Translations under genes and position numbers: made by a program | The notes under the pieces: generated by a model | What the model was told of the DNA's origin: nothing | Seen by the model: the letters and a program-made list of their open reading frames with translations, nothing else | The model's database searches: none | Part shown: piece after piece, positions 46,232-58,071 of the stretch | Numbering within the stretch: the first letter of the stretch is position 1 | Layout: every line of letters starts with the position of its first letter | Origin: Pascua guehoae | Lineage: Eukaryota; Basidiomycota; Tremellomycetes; Trichosporonales; Trichosporonaceae | DNA length: 64,000 nucleotides | Assembly: GCA_001600415.1 (NCBI GenBank) | Contig: BCJX01000021.1 | Coordinates: 62,001-126,000 of the forward strand | Reading direction: 5' to 3'

Positions 46232-48048
46232 CTAGCCCGTCTTTTCGTCCTCGTCACGAGTGTTCGGAATGGCCACTGAAGCCAACCTGGTCCGTTCACG
46301 GTGGTCAAAGACGTCCACCTCTGCGTAGCGGAACTGGCGGGTGGGCGTGCGCTTTGTGAACAGCCAGTCGAGCTCTTCGTATGTGCGGCCCTTTGTCTCG
46401 GGGAGGCAGAAGAAAGCCCACACAAAGGTGGCAAAGGCGGTGCCGCCCCAGATGAAGCCGGTGTATCCCTTGAGGTTCCACTGGGTGGGGTTCATAAAGT
46501 AGGGTTGGAGCACGCCGGCGATGACGCTGACGATATAGTAGGCATTGCGTGCGAGGCAGACGGTCTTTTGGCGGAGGCGCGTGCTGCCGACTTCGGCGGG
46601 GAGGGCCCATCCGAGCTGTCCAGCGGAGAGTTGGAACACAAACGTCCACGCGAGCGTGAGGACGGCCTGGGTCATGCCGACGGCCGAGTGGGTGGTCCAC
46701 ACATTGAGGATCCCAATGACAAAGAGGATGGCGGCCATGGTGAACATGCCACAGAGGTAAATGTGGCGGCGGCCAAAGTAGGGCATCAGGAAGAACCAGT
46801 TGACGAGGGTACCGAACAGGGCGAGACCCGTGCCGCCCACATTGAGATTGTACGTCTCGTCGGTGGTCAGGCCGACCTGCTGGAAGAAATAGGTCGAGTT
46901 GTAGGCAAAGCTCGAGCCTGAGAGGACCTGGCCCGCAAACGAGACGCAGGCAATGATGGTCCGGCGCAGCTCGACGCCGCGGAAGCAGTCCAAGTAGCTC
47001 GTGCCCGCCGTGAGCTCCTTTTCAAGCTCGTTGGTGTGGACAATGGTCGCGAGGGTGGCCTTGACGTCGATACCAGCCGACCTGCGCTGCAGGCGGCTGA
47101 GCGACCGCTCGGCCTCGTCGAGCCGCTCGTTGCGCACGAGGTACCACGGCGACTCGGGGGCAAAGAAGAGGATCGGAATCAGGAACGCCGGCCATGCCCA
47201 CTGGACCGCGAACGGGATGCGGTATCCCCACTCGTCGGTGCGGTGGACGAGGCCCGCGAGCGTGCCAGCGGCAATGAGCTGGCCGATGATAAAGCACATG
47301 TTCGTGTACGACGTGAGGTAGACGCGGAGGTTCATGGGGAGGACCTCGGACGCGTACGCTGGCGCCGACGATGCTGCCCGTCAGCAAACTAATGGCGATT
47401 AAACTCTTCTGTTTCTTGCTGGCTCACCAAAGACACCCCACGGCAGACCACAAAGCAACTGCCCGACCGCAAGAATTGTGATGGTAGGCGCAAAGAACGT
47501 GATAAAGATAAAGCACGAGAGGACGACGAGCGCGCCGAGCAACACCGGCTTTTGTCCAAACTTGTTGACGAGGTATCCGTTGAGCAAGACACCGAAAAAG
47601 CATCCCACACCCGAGCAGTTGCCCAGGCCCGCCTGCCAGGCTGCCGACAGCTGGTGCTGCCCGTTTGCATCAATGTACTGGCCGTACTTTTTGGCAAAGG
47701 CCGGGTAGGCGTAAAAGTTGCCGATCCTGTTGGAGTGTCAGAAACGCCACTTTCAGGTACCCCACACGCCCCCACACCCCCACACCCCACGCCCTCCACA
47801 CCCCAACAAACCTCCCAGCAGACTTACAGAATCGTGTCGTAGCCCTCCATCACGACACACATGGAGACCATGAGGCTCCAGAATATAGCCATCGGATACG
47901 CCTTGACGGCGTCAAAGGTCGAGAGAGAGTGTTCGGTCGCCTGGGCCTCTTTGGCCTTTTCCTCAATGTCCTCCATCCGCTCCTTGGCGTCGATGGAGTT
48001 TGCATGCTCGAGGCGGACCTCGGAGATGTTGGATTTGTCAATCGACAT
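46232..48048 (-). CDS. MFS sugar transporter, alpha-glucoside/maltose permease type
   Basis: Three exons (48048-47828, 47726-47428, 47373-46232) sum to 553 residues with 12 predicted membrane helices. Sugar-porter signatures are present: GYDTILIGNFYAYPAF in helix 1, LVNKFGQKPVLLGAL between helices 2 and 3, YASEVLPMNLRVYLTSY, the PESPWYLVR motif after helix 6 and PETKGRTYEELDWLF after helix 12. The PESPW variant and the long acidic N-terminus (RMEDIEEKAKEAQATEHSLS) are typical of fungal alpha-glucoside:proton symporters such as the maltose permeases, but hexose or other sugars cannot be excluded. It works in the plasma membrane. No glucosidase or regulator gene is adjacent, so it is not in an obvious MAL cluster. 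Confidence 0.9.
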
Positions 48049-48988
48049 GGCGACGAGGCGAGCAGAGGTCGAGTGGATTCGGTGGAGCTGGAGCTGGCGG
48101 TGAAGGGGCCGATGCTAAAGTCTTGATGGGTGGCACTGGTGAGTCGGAGTGTTGACAGCGGTTGCGGGGAAGAAGGATCCTGCGGGGGCCCATTTTAAGC
48201 GCGCGTCGATACCCAGATGATATCCCAGCATTCCATCGCGGTTTACGCCAACTCGCACCGATGACACCGGTCGTCGGACCGCTGGCCGCCCACGTCTCGG
48301 CGGCTATTTTCGATATCCTTCAATGGCCGCATAAAGGGCATTCGAAAACAAGATCAGTGCCTTCTCTGCGCCACTGTGGACAAGAATGGAAGCGCAGCAT
48401 GGCGAAAGTGCAGCCCGAGCGTTAGAACATTGCCTGCGAGCGGAGCACCACAGCCGAGGCAAGTTGAGGCTCGGTGATCTGCGGCGCGTGCAAGGTGAAA
48501 AGGCGCGGGCCGAAACGCCGAAGTCGGCCCGAGATAGCGCGCAGGCACCCACCATCGTGACCTGCATCCACTTGTTTTCCCATCGAAATCATCGCTGGGC
48601 GTCATGGTGACCACGTGCTGGTAGGTAGAGGAGGACGAACGGGCCGAAATCGCCGAGGCCACCAGGAGGACACTTCGTGAGATGATGTGCCAGACAACTG
48701 ATTGAGATAGTCGCCGTCTTTTCATTTCGGACTTCCTTTCCGTAACCGTCGATAACTGGGTAAAACGGACCAGAGGTGATAAGCAGCTAACTACACGGCT
48801 AACGTGACGTGCAGCGTTCACCTCACCCAACGATATCTCCAGCACTGTTGAACACAGGTTGCCTCGCAACTTGTCGTCGGAGCAAGGTCGCTCCGTGTGG
48901 CTCGGCAACCTCGGCCCGTGCACTCGCCGACCTGTCGACCAACGGGCTTCCCCCGAGGGCCCCACCACGGGCGCGTTACCATACCCCA
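48049..48988. other. Promoter side of the sugar transporter, no supported gene
   Basis: 940 bases. Several CGG/CCG triplet pairs occur (for example CGGTCGTCGGACCG near 48269), of the kind bound by zinc-cluster regulators, but this is only suggestive in GC-rich DNA. A minus-strand open frame at 48354-48989 is not gene-like. Confidence 0.4.
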
Positions 48989-49826
48989 ATGGACCCCACG
49001 CCTCTACCGCAGTTTCCCAACTACCTGCCGGCGTCGCGGGTCATGAACCCCGTCCCCATCACGGCAGGAATAGGCACATCACCACCATGGCCTGGTTGAG
49101 GGGAACGGCGGCGGCTCCGCGGCCGCCCAAAGCAACGCGAAACACATTCCGCTGATTTCCCGGCGTAAGTCCGAGTGAACCCCCTAAGCTCCTAACCTCC
49201 TAACCCCTGTCGTCTCGTTCTACGCAAAATGGAGCAGGTGCGGCCTGGTGGGCACCGCATGTGGCACAGGGGTTCAAGGGTGAGCCAGCCGCTGTCGCAC
49301 ACGAGTAGAGTCTGGTCAGAGCCCTCGAACGTTGCTAACCACAATAACTTACATGTCACTTGACTTGCGCTTGGCATACTTTCGTCCAGTCCTAAGCCCG
49401 CCCCCCTTACCTGCCAGTAAATGGCGATGGCCGACAGCACGGACCCCCCTCCCGACCTCGCTGGGCTCGCCGAGGACAAGTTTACCGACCGCTATCTCCC
49501 GGGCCCCGAGCATCCATCGCGCGCTCCCCGTCAGTTCCAGACGGTCAACCTGGAGAATCCCGAGCTGTCGCGGACGGTCTGGACTGACGACAATGGCCAG
49601 GAGTGTGACCCACCGACCTTGGGCGAGGCCACCGCTCACCCCTCGCCGTATTCTTCTTAGGCGGCGTCCCAGTGGGTCGGAGGCCTCAGTTGAAGATCAC
49701 GCGACGCATGTGCACGCCACTCCCACCCCAATGTCTTGCCCTTTATCACCTTCGCCCTTGCGCGCAAGCAGCATTCACTCTCTTGGTGCAAGCACCCGTC
49801 CTCGTGTGCGCAACACTCGCGCATAG
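48989..49826 (+). pseudogene. Unresolved coding-like region, possible multi-exon or broken gene
   Basis: Stretches with fungal coding character lie in different frames: MDPTPLPQFPNYLPASRVMN from 48989; NGGGSAAAQSNAKHIPLISR before a GTAAGT at about 49165; MADSTDPPPDLAGLAEDKFT to VNLENPELSRTVWTDDNGQE from 49427; and SGSEASVEDHATHVHATPTP to STRPRVRNTRA ending at 49826. A CTTCTTAG acceptor at about 49660 and a GTGTGA donor near 49605 would join the last two in phase. The first two need a one-base frame change, so either an exon was missed or the gene is decayed. An uninterrupted 79-residue frame at 49421-49660 is the minimal alternative. No family recognised. Confidence 0.3.
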
Positions 49827-51283
49827 CAATCCACGGCTCGGAACCTCAGCGCCCTGGTGGTCGCCCCGTCGAGCAGTCCCATTTTCATCGTATACTCTGT
49901 TTGTGTAATTTTCCCGTTGTATCCCACAATGACACAGGTATGTAAGCACACGCACTGGCCAGTGCACGACCCTTCCTCTTGTGCTCTGACCGCAATACCC
50001 GCTCTGGCATCATTGGCCAACAGCACCAGCACCAGCAGTCCCCAACCGCCCAACCCGGTCCTGCGCGTCTCATCCCCCGTGTCGGCGGGGATGCGACCAG
50101 GCTTGCGAGCGGCGCGGTGGCCTCCGCCACTTCTTTCAGTCTCGTCTCAAATGTCGTTTCCAGGTGCACAACCCCCGTCTCGTACGCCCTTAGCGTAACG
50201 AGATTGGGCTGGCTTCACCTCCATGTTCGTCCCGTTGTCCTCCACTTTGATCTTTCTCCTAAGCTGGGCGGCGCCTTTGATGGCTCTTTGCCTGCCCCAC
50301 TGCTCACTGTCAACCAACTTCGGTGGGGCCACCAACCTGGATTTAAGGGTAGTGTCATTAACGTGAGCCCAACCCCTCGCCACTCCAACGTGATCGGTCA
50401 GGAATGCTCCTTGTGGGACGATTGGCAATCGAGTGCGAGGGGTTACGCTTCCAAGGACCATCAGGACGGCTGTTCGAGCTAGCTGGCAGGGCAGGGTCGG
50501 AGGTTGGTACGGCCAGTGCGAGGCTGGCGAGGACGAGGGGGATGGGGAGCTTATGTCTGATCGTTTGACCAATTGGTAGATTGCCTATGGTGTACAGTCA
50601 TGTTACAGTAGTGCACAGATGTCTCGGTGCAGTGGCTGTTGGCACGGCTGTGGGCGTTCATCCGGTGTCGAACAGCGTAGAGGGCAAATTGCTAGATGGG
50701 AGAGACTAGGCAATACACTCGCCAAAGGGTATCTTCAAGACAGACACGCTGCTTATATACCACCGTCAAATGCCAGGAACTGAATACGTTGGCGTCGGAT
50801 GGGAGTACAGCCACCCCCTAACCCCCTAAGTGGGGCAGGGCTGCCGTGGCATGCTGCTCAGAGGTGCTGCAGAGACGAGCGTTCGGCAGCACGAGACAAG
50901 TATCACCCTGCGCCACTTGGCCATTTGGCTGACCTTTTCCGACCGAGGCTGTAGCTGTTGTACGGACTCGAGCCTCGCACGCGCACGCATGCGCACACTC
51001 GCGCGCCGTCGCTCGTTCGCTCGAGCCGCCGCGCCGCGCTAACTCGCGCCCGCATTCAATATACGCATCATCACAACAGTATCCGCCCATGTCAAGGGCA
51101 GTTCGGTCACCGAACGTCCCAGTGAGCGCGGGCCTGTGGATGGATGCCACAACACATGCCTACCAGCATCGCACCGAGTACCACAAACAAACACCTGACG
51201 CGGTCGACGCCGTCAACAGGCCCATTTCCTCTGCCACAAACATGCAACAATGATAAAGTGCGCCTGCATCCTGTGTATGCCAT
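49827..51283. other. Long intergenic stretch, no supported gene
   Basis: 1.46 kb. The open frames at 49979-50572 on both strands overlap each other and lack family motifs. Near 50970-51030 there is a GCGCACGCATGCGCAC-type alternating purine-pyrimidine block that could adopt Z-DNA. Confidence 0.45.
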
Positions 51284-53204
51284 CTAGAACACCCTCAGCC
51301 CACCGAGGTCGGCGACCTCGTCGGCCCGCGCCTCGGGCATGGCACTCACGGCGCCCGCCGCGCCGACGCCGCCAAACAGGCTGCTGAACAGCTCGTCAAT
51401 CTGCTCCTCGTGCCAGCCCTCGAGGGGCACGGGGACGACAAAGTTGGCCGCCTTGTCGTGGACAGTGTACCTGGTTGTCAGCGTTGTTCAGGTTTGGTAT
51501 GTGGGACGTGTGGGTGTGAGAGATCAAAGTCAAGCATATTGAGACTCCGTCGTGGGAGATCAAGGTGCATGCTCAGACTCGATGATACCAAGGAGCCAAG
51601 CACACTCAGGGCCAGGACGACAGCGCCCAGCCTCGTGTGCGTTGCCATGTCTGCCTTTCCTCGGCTGGACTGTTGACGGGGTACACGCGAGGACGTGATC
51701 CCGCCACAGTTACAGCTCGTCCTTGGCGGGCGACTTGAGGCCTGCGGTCTACGGCCTACGGCCTTCGCTGGCTCACCCAAGTCTCCTCTCCCCGTACCCA
51801 GACTCACCTCAATTTCCTGCCCTTACTTCCACCGCGCTCTGCCTCGCGCTTCTTCTTCTTCTCCCTTCGGAGGTGCATGACATCGACGCCGCCCTGGCGG
51901 CTCTCAATCACCTCGCGCAGGAGGGCGCGGTACCCGCTCTCCTCGACGTCGAGCATGGGTTTGGGGTTATCCCTGCGCTGTGCGAGCGCGGCGTCAATGG
52001 CGTCCACGACGCCGACGGCCGCCGCGGCGCCGCGCGTAGATGCGAGGAACTTGGAGCTCCCGCCGGCGCCGGGCTTTGCGAGCGAGAGGGACGCGGCGTG
52101 GATCTTGGTGCTCCACTTGTTCAGGACGGGGACGAGGGCGGGGTGCGCAGCGTCGGCGATGGCAAACGAGTCGGCCGCCGCGCGCGTCCAGTATGCTTGT
52201 TCTGTGGGGTCGGCATCAGAGTCGGAACCGGCATCCGAGCCCGCGTCAGACGCGGCGCCAGAGCCCACGCGCCGGCGCTTGCGCGGCGCCTCGGCCTCGG
52301 ATCCGGGAAGCGTAATGCCCTCGCGCAGCGTAAAGAGGTTATCGCTCAATGCAGCGAGCGCACGGAGCGTCTCGCCGCGCTTGTCCTCGACCTCGCCTGC
52401 GGCGTCCGTCGGCAGCGTGGCGGGCAGCTTGAACGCGGCGCCGAGCGCCTTTTGGAACGTAATTCGGAGCGTGAGCAAGCTGTCGAAGAGGTCCTGCTAG
52501 TCAGCTTCTGCCAACAGACGGAGGTACCCACGCGCTGACGCTTGATGCCACGGCCCTTTTCGACATCCTTTGCGCGCGACGCACGGAGGGCGCCGACGGG
52601 GTCCAGAGTTCGGCCAGATGGGGGTGCGTTGGCAGTGTCGTCTTCCTCCTCTTCCTCTTCCTCGTCCTCGTCCTCCTCGTCCTCTTCATCGTCCTCCTCT
52701 TCATCGTCCTCCTCGTCTCCCTCCTCCTCGCCCTCGCCCTCATCCTCATCCTCGTCCTCATCAAACGCGCCGTCCGCAACCTCCGCCTCATCCTCCTCCT
52801 CGTCATCGTCGAAAATCTTCATCCGGCTGCTCGCCTTGCCTCCGTACTTGTCCGACAGAAGCGTCTGTGCCGCGTCCGCATCCACTGCAGCGCGGAGCCG
52901 TGATGGTCTGCGGGTTAGCACATGCGCAGTGTCCATTGTCCCCGGTCATGTTTCGGCCGTTAAGCGTCCATCTCTGCCGCGCTCGCTCCACAGCACTCTT
53001 CGTACCCACCCAACTTCGACATAGTGCTCGCGCCCGCCCTCACGCCCCTCGCGGTCATGTCCGTCCAGGTCGGCATACGCCTCCTCGGGGTCGATGGCTG
53101 TCGCCTGGTCAGCGGCTGGTTCCAACCCAACTTGTCGACGTACACTTTGGCGCGTCGTCTTGGAGCGCCTTGAGCTGTTCTGCGAGGCTGAGCCGGGCCG
53201 TCAT
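51284..53204 (-). CDS. BFR2: Bfr2/AATF (Che-1), small-subunit processome protein
   Basis: Five exons (53204-53132, 53097-53010, 52907-52532, 52493-51808, 51470-51284) give about 469 residues. The start [18 protein letters not shown], the [16 protein letters not shown] segment, a long Asp/Glu tract of about 50 residues, the AATF leucine-zipper-like region ([17 protein letters not shown]), the [20 protein letters not shown] block and the C-terminal TRAUB motif ([27 protein letters not shown]) are all in family order. Bfr2 works in the nucleolus in early 40S assembly. The final exon is easily missed because it is only 187 bases. The first intron is the weakest call: only a GTTGGG donor at 53131 (34-base intron) gives the right phase; the nicer-looking GTGTAC at 53146 does not. 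Confidence 0.88.
52627..52795. repeat. Imperfect TCC/CTC trinucleotide tract inside BFR2
   Basis: Encodes the acidic tract on the minus strand; the same bases read as a Ser-rich frame on the + strand, which is a shadow. Confidence 0.8.
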
Positions 53205-53456
53205 GGTGGAGATGGGAGGTGGGTAATGGTATACTGGTAAAGCAAGGTTGTGTGCATCTCCCAGTAGTCATGGCATGGTGTGAGCGGCGAGGGGAGGGCG
53301 CATGCCAACTTTTGATCAGGCACAAACGGGGGGGATCCAAAAAAAATGGCACCTGGGGACGTGGGTGGCGGAATTGTGGAGGTACAGCTGTCCAAAACAT
53401 GGTTAAGCCGAAGTGCATTGTTACATAGTCTCTTGTGTTACATTTTCAAAGTCTAC

Positions 53457-55519
53457 CTACAACACTTGGAGGTTTCTCGTTCCAAGCACGTCGAGAATGG
53501 CCGAAGTTGGATGCTGGCTTGTTCGAGGTTCTTCCGGTGGTGCAGGCTCCAAAGGTGAGTAGTGGTCCTGTGACGAGTACCCGCCACTGCTGCTGTCGCT
53601 GGGTCCACTTGAACTGCGGGTAGTCTGCGCAGAGAGCGCATGAGTCATGTCTGCAGCAACGCCATCAGGAGACGCTGGTTCCGTGACCGCAGATACTGAG
53701 CCGGCCGCAGCTTCAAAGATGCGCTCCATATCACTCGTCGGCAAAAGGACAATCTGGTATCGCAGTTCGCCAATAACCGAGATGTAGTCGTTGGCCAGGG
53801 CGATCTCTGCGTAAGTCGCAGCAGAGGCACCGAGTGGGAGGCCGTCGTCGATATCACTGGCCAGGTCGTCGACGTCTGCCGGGGAAAAGTCGTCTGCAGC
53901 CACGGGATGGTCGATGGCCACACTTTCCGTCGGGGCCTGGGTAGGGATAATGGGGGCCGGGGGCTGCGAACGAATGTTTGGGGTACGAGTCTGGTCGGCG
54001 CATCTCTGATTGGATGCTAAAGTATCGGCGCTCGGGGAGGCCACTTGGTGACCGACGCCCTCGGTGTTGAGATGGGGGTCGGGGCCAGTCGCTGTGGGTC
54101 AGAAAGAACAAGCGCGCGAAATACGAACCACTGCGATGCTCGTTGCCTTCCCTGCGGTTGGAACGAAATATACCAGCAACGCGGCCAAGTACGCTGGAGT
54201 GTCCACCACTAGTCGAGCTTCCCGTTTGGGCCTGTCCTCCTGCCGCACCCGCAGAGCCTCCTGCGCCCGCAGAGCCTCCTGCACCCCAGGAGCCCCCAGC
54301 GCCTCCACCAGCACTTCCCGCTGAAGGGCCAGCTCCACCGCTACCATTTCCACCTCCACCGTTTCCGTTAGAATTGCCTGCGATCGACACGTCGACGCCG
54401 TACCTCGTCTGGTATAGCTCGGCATCTTTCCTACCCTTGAGGACAGCGTCACAAGCCTCGAAGTCCCTGATGGTCTGCGCTCTTATTTGTACACGACGTT
54501 GGGGGTCCGCGTAGTCAAACGGATGGATGAATGGTAGGGATTGAGACAAGTCGGGGTGAAGTTTGCCGAACGGTTGATACAGTGGCTGGCTCCCCAATAT
54601 GCGTACAGCGAGAGCGACAATGTCCCACAGCGGTGTAAAGTTGATCCTGGTGTCGTATTTTAGAAGCGAGTACACTGAACCGGAACACAGAAGGTCTTGT
54701 GCAGAATAGGGCCCTGAAGCCTGGGCAATGTCTGCCTCGACGGCGAAAACACCAGGCGCAATGGCAACGAGGCGAGTGTAGCGCGAATTGACCATGAGCG
54801 TCCCGAGAAATGTCCCAAACGCCTCCTGCGCAGACGCCAGCTGAAGGACGAGTTGGGCAAGGCCCTTGCGGGCGACACTTTCAGGCATTACGATGTCGGT
54901 GACCTTGTTCTCTCCCACGAGGGTGACACAGCTCGTGAGCATGTCGTCAACGGTGAGGTTGCCTGCTCGAGCCTTGGGTGGGGGTGGTGCTTGAAATGTC
55001 GAGTAAACAACAATGTCGGGCCGAATGATGCCGTCGCCTGAAACAGTTCGTGACGTGCCGCTGGTCGAGCTCGATGGTTGAGAACTGCCCTTGATGGTTC
55101 CTGCGGCTATTCGGAACTGGCGCACTCGTTCTTGTGGAGTGGTTGATGAGTAGGGTGGGCGGTCTAAGGTCAGCGGACGCAATGGCGCAGAGTCACATAC
55201 CCAGAGAGTGCTTGGCGGCCAAGTTGGCATTGGTGCAAATGGTGACGATGTCTTCGGCGCGTTGGTTGAGGGCTCCTCTTAAATATTCGGCTTGATGAAA
55301 GGCGACTACATACTCGAGTACTGTAACGAGCAGCACGTTGGATGTAGTCTCATCGAGGCCCGGCTCACCAGCGGGATTGAGGGCTTTATGGAACTTGTGC
55401 AGGTCTTTTTGAACCATGGCCGCGCCCAAATGGTTGCCGTGCATTGAGAGGTGGCCTGGTGTCGGATACCAGGCGGAAAAGATGCTGCTTATGAGTGGAG
55501 TTTGAGATGGTTGGGCCAT
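53457..55519 (-). CDS. Hypothetical protein, Gly/Ser-rich middle, 662 aa
   Basis: Three exons (55519-55201, 55163-54129, 54091-53457) sum to 662 residues in phase. No known family was recognised. The first 110 residues look helical and folded (SSIFSAWYPTPGHLSMHGNH, NVLLVTVLEYVVAFHQAEYL). A second folded block follows (LTVDDMLTSCVTLVGENKVT, LLCSGSVYSLLKYDTRINFT, PLWDIVALAVRILGSQPLYQ). Then comes a glycine-rich linker (NGNGGGGNGSGGAGPSAGSA) and a disordered acidic/Ser-rich C-terminus ending SAILDVLGTRNLQVL. No signal peptide or membrane helix. The second intron uses a GTTCGT donor and is 37 bases. Divergent from the DUF2015 gene. Probably a lineage-specific protein. Confidence 0.7.
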
Positions 55520-56016
55520 GTTGATAGGAGTAGAGTGACAATGATGGATGGATGGATGATTGAAAGGAGAACGGAACGAGAACGACAAAGTACCGGTACC
55601 ACCAGAACATGCACCCTTGGTGTCATGTCAATGGCCTACAGTAGGTACAGGACAATAAAGTAGGGGGATGCATCAAAGATAAGTGTGTGGCCGGTGGCCG
55701 GTGGGGTTGGGTGGGTGGCGACCAGGTACCGTAGCAATTCAGTTTGGGCCCGGGGGGCTGGGGCGGGGGTGCCGTGCCTGAGTGCGGGTGGGTGGGTTCT
55801 GTTCTGCACGCAGCCGAGAGAATGCCGCTGCTGCGCATGTTGATCCTTCCCTTCCCTTGCTTCCACAGCCATCGTCAACGTCGCCTGCCTTCAACTTGTC
55901 ACTCAACCTCTCATTCTCAATTCTTTCTCTTCTCAATTCTCACTTCCCGTCCCCACTCCCTCGTCCTCTCTCCCTCACTCCCTCACCCCCACCTCCCACC
56001 CCGACCACTCGCTACA
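55520..56016. promoter_or_regulatory. Shared divergent promoter region
   Basis: 497 bases between the orphan gene (-) and the DUF2015 gene (+). The + strand side is strongly pyrimidine-rich (CTCATTCTCAATTCTTTCTC and onward) up to the start, as in many highly transcribed fungal promoters. Confidence 0.5.
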
Positions 56017-57112
56017 ATGATCTTCCACCTCTCCGTCCTCTCGGTCATCATTCTCGTCGCGTTCAGTGAGTCCCATCCCGCCCCGACGCGCTCGACCATG
56101 ACGGATGACGCACGTTTGCGTCGTTGTTCCGTGTTCCGTGTCCTCGTGTCCTCAACCAACACGGTCCCTCTGATTTCCTTTCGCCTTCTCCTCGTCACAT
56201 CCTCTGCCCTCTGCCCTCCCCCCCTCCAGTCCCACTAACCCCCAGTCGCGTTCTACTACCGCCGCACCGTCTTCGTCTTCCTCTCCCCCTGCCTCCCGTC
56301 ATCCGTCGTCGCGCGCGTGTCAAACTACCAGCCCCTCCAGACCTACTCGTTTGCAGACCAGGCCGCGGCCGGCATGAGCAGCTCCAACTTTGACCTCGAG
56401 GCAAACCTCGGCGAGGACAGCGGCGAGAGCCGGCTGGGTCTCGACGAGGCCGGTGTCGAGGAGGTCCGCCGGATCATGTGAGTCGAGTCGAGGCGGGTTT
56501 CGAGTCTCGAGGTCGTGATGCGGTGGGCGACGCGTCGGGTAGTGCGTGCCGGTGCGAGGGTGCTGTTTCTCGATGCCCAGCGGCGTCAGCAGTCGGCCAC
56601 GCCCAGCGGCGACCTTGTCTAATGGGGAAGCGTCACAGTGAGATGGCGGGAGGGATGTCGGACGCAAAGCAGTGCGACGAAGATTGCCGGCCGTGCGAGC
56701 AAGGTGTCGTGCGTGCTGTCAACGTCCCCTCCTACTCTGGTTGCATGCGCAGCCCGCCACGTCTGCGCGCACCGGACAATGCTTGCTTCCTCCATGCCCA
56801 TCTTGCCAAGTCCGCCACCGTCTCACTCACCCGTCTTGGCCGCGGCTACAAGACATCCTACTTCCGCCCGCCACCTCTGCCCCGTTCCCCGTGCCAACCT
56901 TCTCCAACCCTCTGATATCTGCCCCTCCTTTCATACATCTAACGCCCAGGGCAATCGAGCGCTGTACCTTTGACCAGGCGCGGCTCATCCGTCACAACCG
57001 CATCCTCGCAAAGAACGGCATTGCACCAGACGGTAAGCTTTCGGTATTCCTCCTGCGCCAAAGCTGACAAGCAGGCACCCCACTCGACCGCAAGGCTGTC
57101 ACGCGCCTCTAG
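56017..57112 (+). CDS. DUF2015 small membrane protein, 133 aa
   Basis: Four exons (56017-56065, 56246-56477, 56950-57032, 57075-57112) sum to 133 residues. An N-terminal membrane helix (MIFHLSVLSVIILVAFIAFY) is split by the first intron. The conserved part of this fungal family follows: GMSSSNFDLEANLGEDSGES, RLGLDEAGVEEVRRIM, FDQARLIRHNRILAKNGIAP and DGTPLDRKAVTRL. The function of DUF2015 is unknown; the layout suggests a single-pass protein with a short soluble domain. Exons 3 and 4 are tiny and lie after a 472-base intron. The domain ends at an expected place, so the model is complete. Confidence 0.85.
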
Positions 57113-58071
57113 TCGAGCCGTGTGCGGGTCTCGAACCCCCGCCTCGATTGACGAAGCATTGCCCTCTCCGACAGGCCGATGCCGATATCAGTCTCAACAT
57201 GCTTGGCATCAGATCGTCTGATCTACCCCGACAAAACCTCCTTTCTCCTTCGCCATTTCGCTCGTTCCGGTTTCCTTGATTTCCACGCCGTGCCGCAGCC
57301 ACCCCGGCCGCCCACGCCGGCCGCTTCTACAACTCTACACTTCCGATACAGCTTGTTCTCATATTTCTCCACTCGACACGGCGCGACCCTCCTTCAGACC
57401 CCAAAATTATACCCGCCTCCATACCCGTTGTTGTTGAATGCATAGCGCCAGATTCCTAGGGCGCGAACGGTAGTATCTCGTGCACGTCGGGGTGGTTGGT
57501 ATGGCGACGCCGGGTGCATACAGTGCACTTGAGCCAAACCCGCTTGAAAGCAAACCCTGGGTCGATGGCGATTGAAGAGCAAAACGAGACAAAAACTCGA
57601 CGTATACCACGAGGGTAGTGCATGATGTACACGTCGGCTACTACAGCCGCGGTCGGGCGCACAAGTCGGCACGGATGCCGTGCTCTAAGCGAGGCAACGC
57701 CCCTGCACGCCAGCTGCCACCAGCTGCCTGTGGACGATGGAGAATCGAAAAGACAACCCCGTTCGGCAGGTAGAGTCTCACTGAAATTGGGTCCACGGCT
57801 GCACTTGTCCTTTGTTCAAAGTGTACATTTGGGCTGGCCATGCGCGTTGTCTCGGCACCCTCGAGACCGGACGATCAGCGAGCCAGCTGCAAAGGGTTGA
57901 CAAGTATTAGCTGTCGCAGTCCTCTGGATACAAGCGGGATGCAATAGTGACGGGGCGGCTGGTCAGAGCAACGTGCAGAGGTTATGTTACAGTGTGCATG
58001 TTGCAATACAAGACGTGCAATGCATCTCGTCTACGTCTCTTGTGATTGATAGCACCGACTACACCCCTACC
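57113..58071. other. Convergent intergenic region, no supported gene
   Basis: 959 bases, containing 3' UTRs of the DUF2015 and helicase genes. A GCGGGTCTCGAACCCCCGC sequence near 57124-57142 looks like a T arm but no cloverleaf fits around it. Confidence 0.5.

Noticed and set aside
52542..53024. Ser-rich + strand frame (long Ser run)
   Set aside because: Reverse complement of the acidic tract of BFR2.
53132..53146. GTGTAC donor for BFR2 intron 1
   Set aside because: It leaves phase 2 and no acceptor then restores the AATF frame; the GTTGGG donor at 53131 does.
57118..57150. tRNA-like T arm (GGTTCGAGACC on the minus strand)
   Set aside because: Stem spacing gives a nine-base loop and no acceptor, D or anticodon arm could be built around it.
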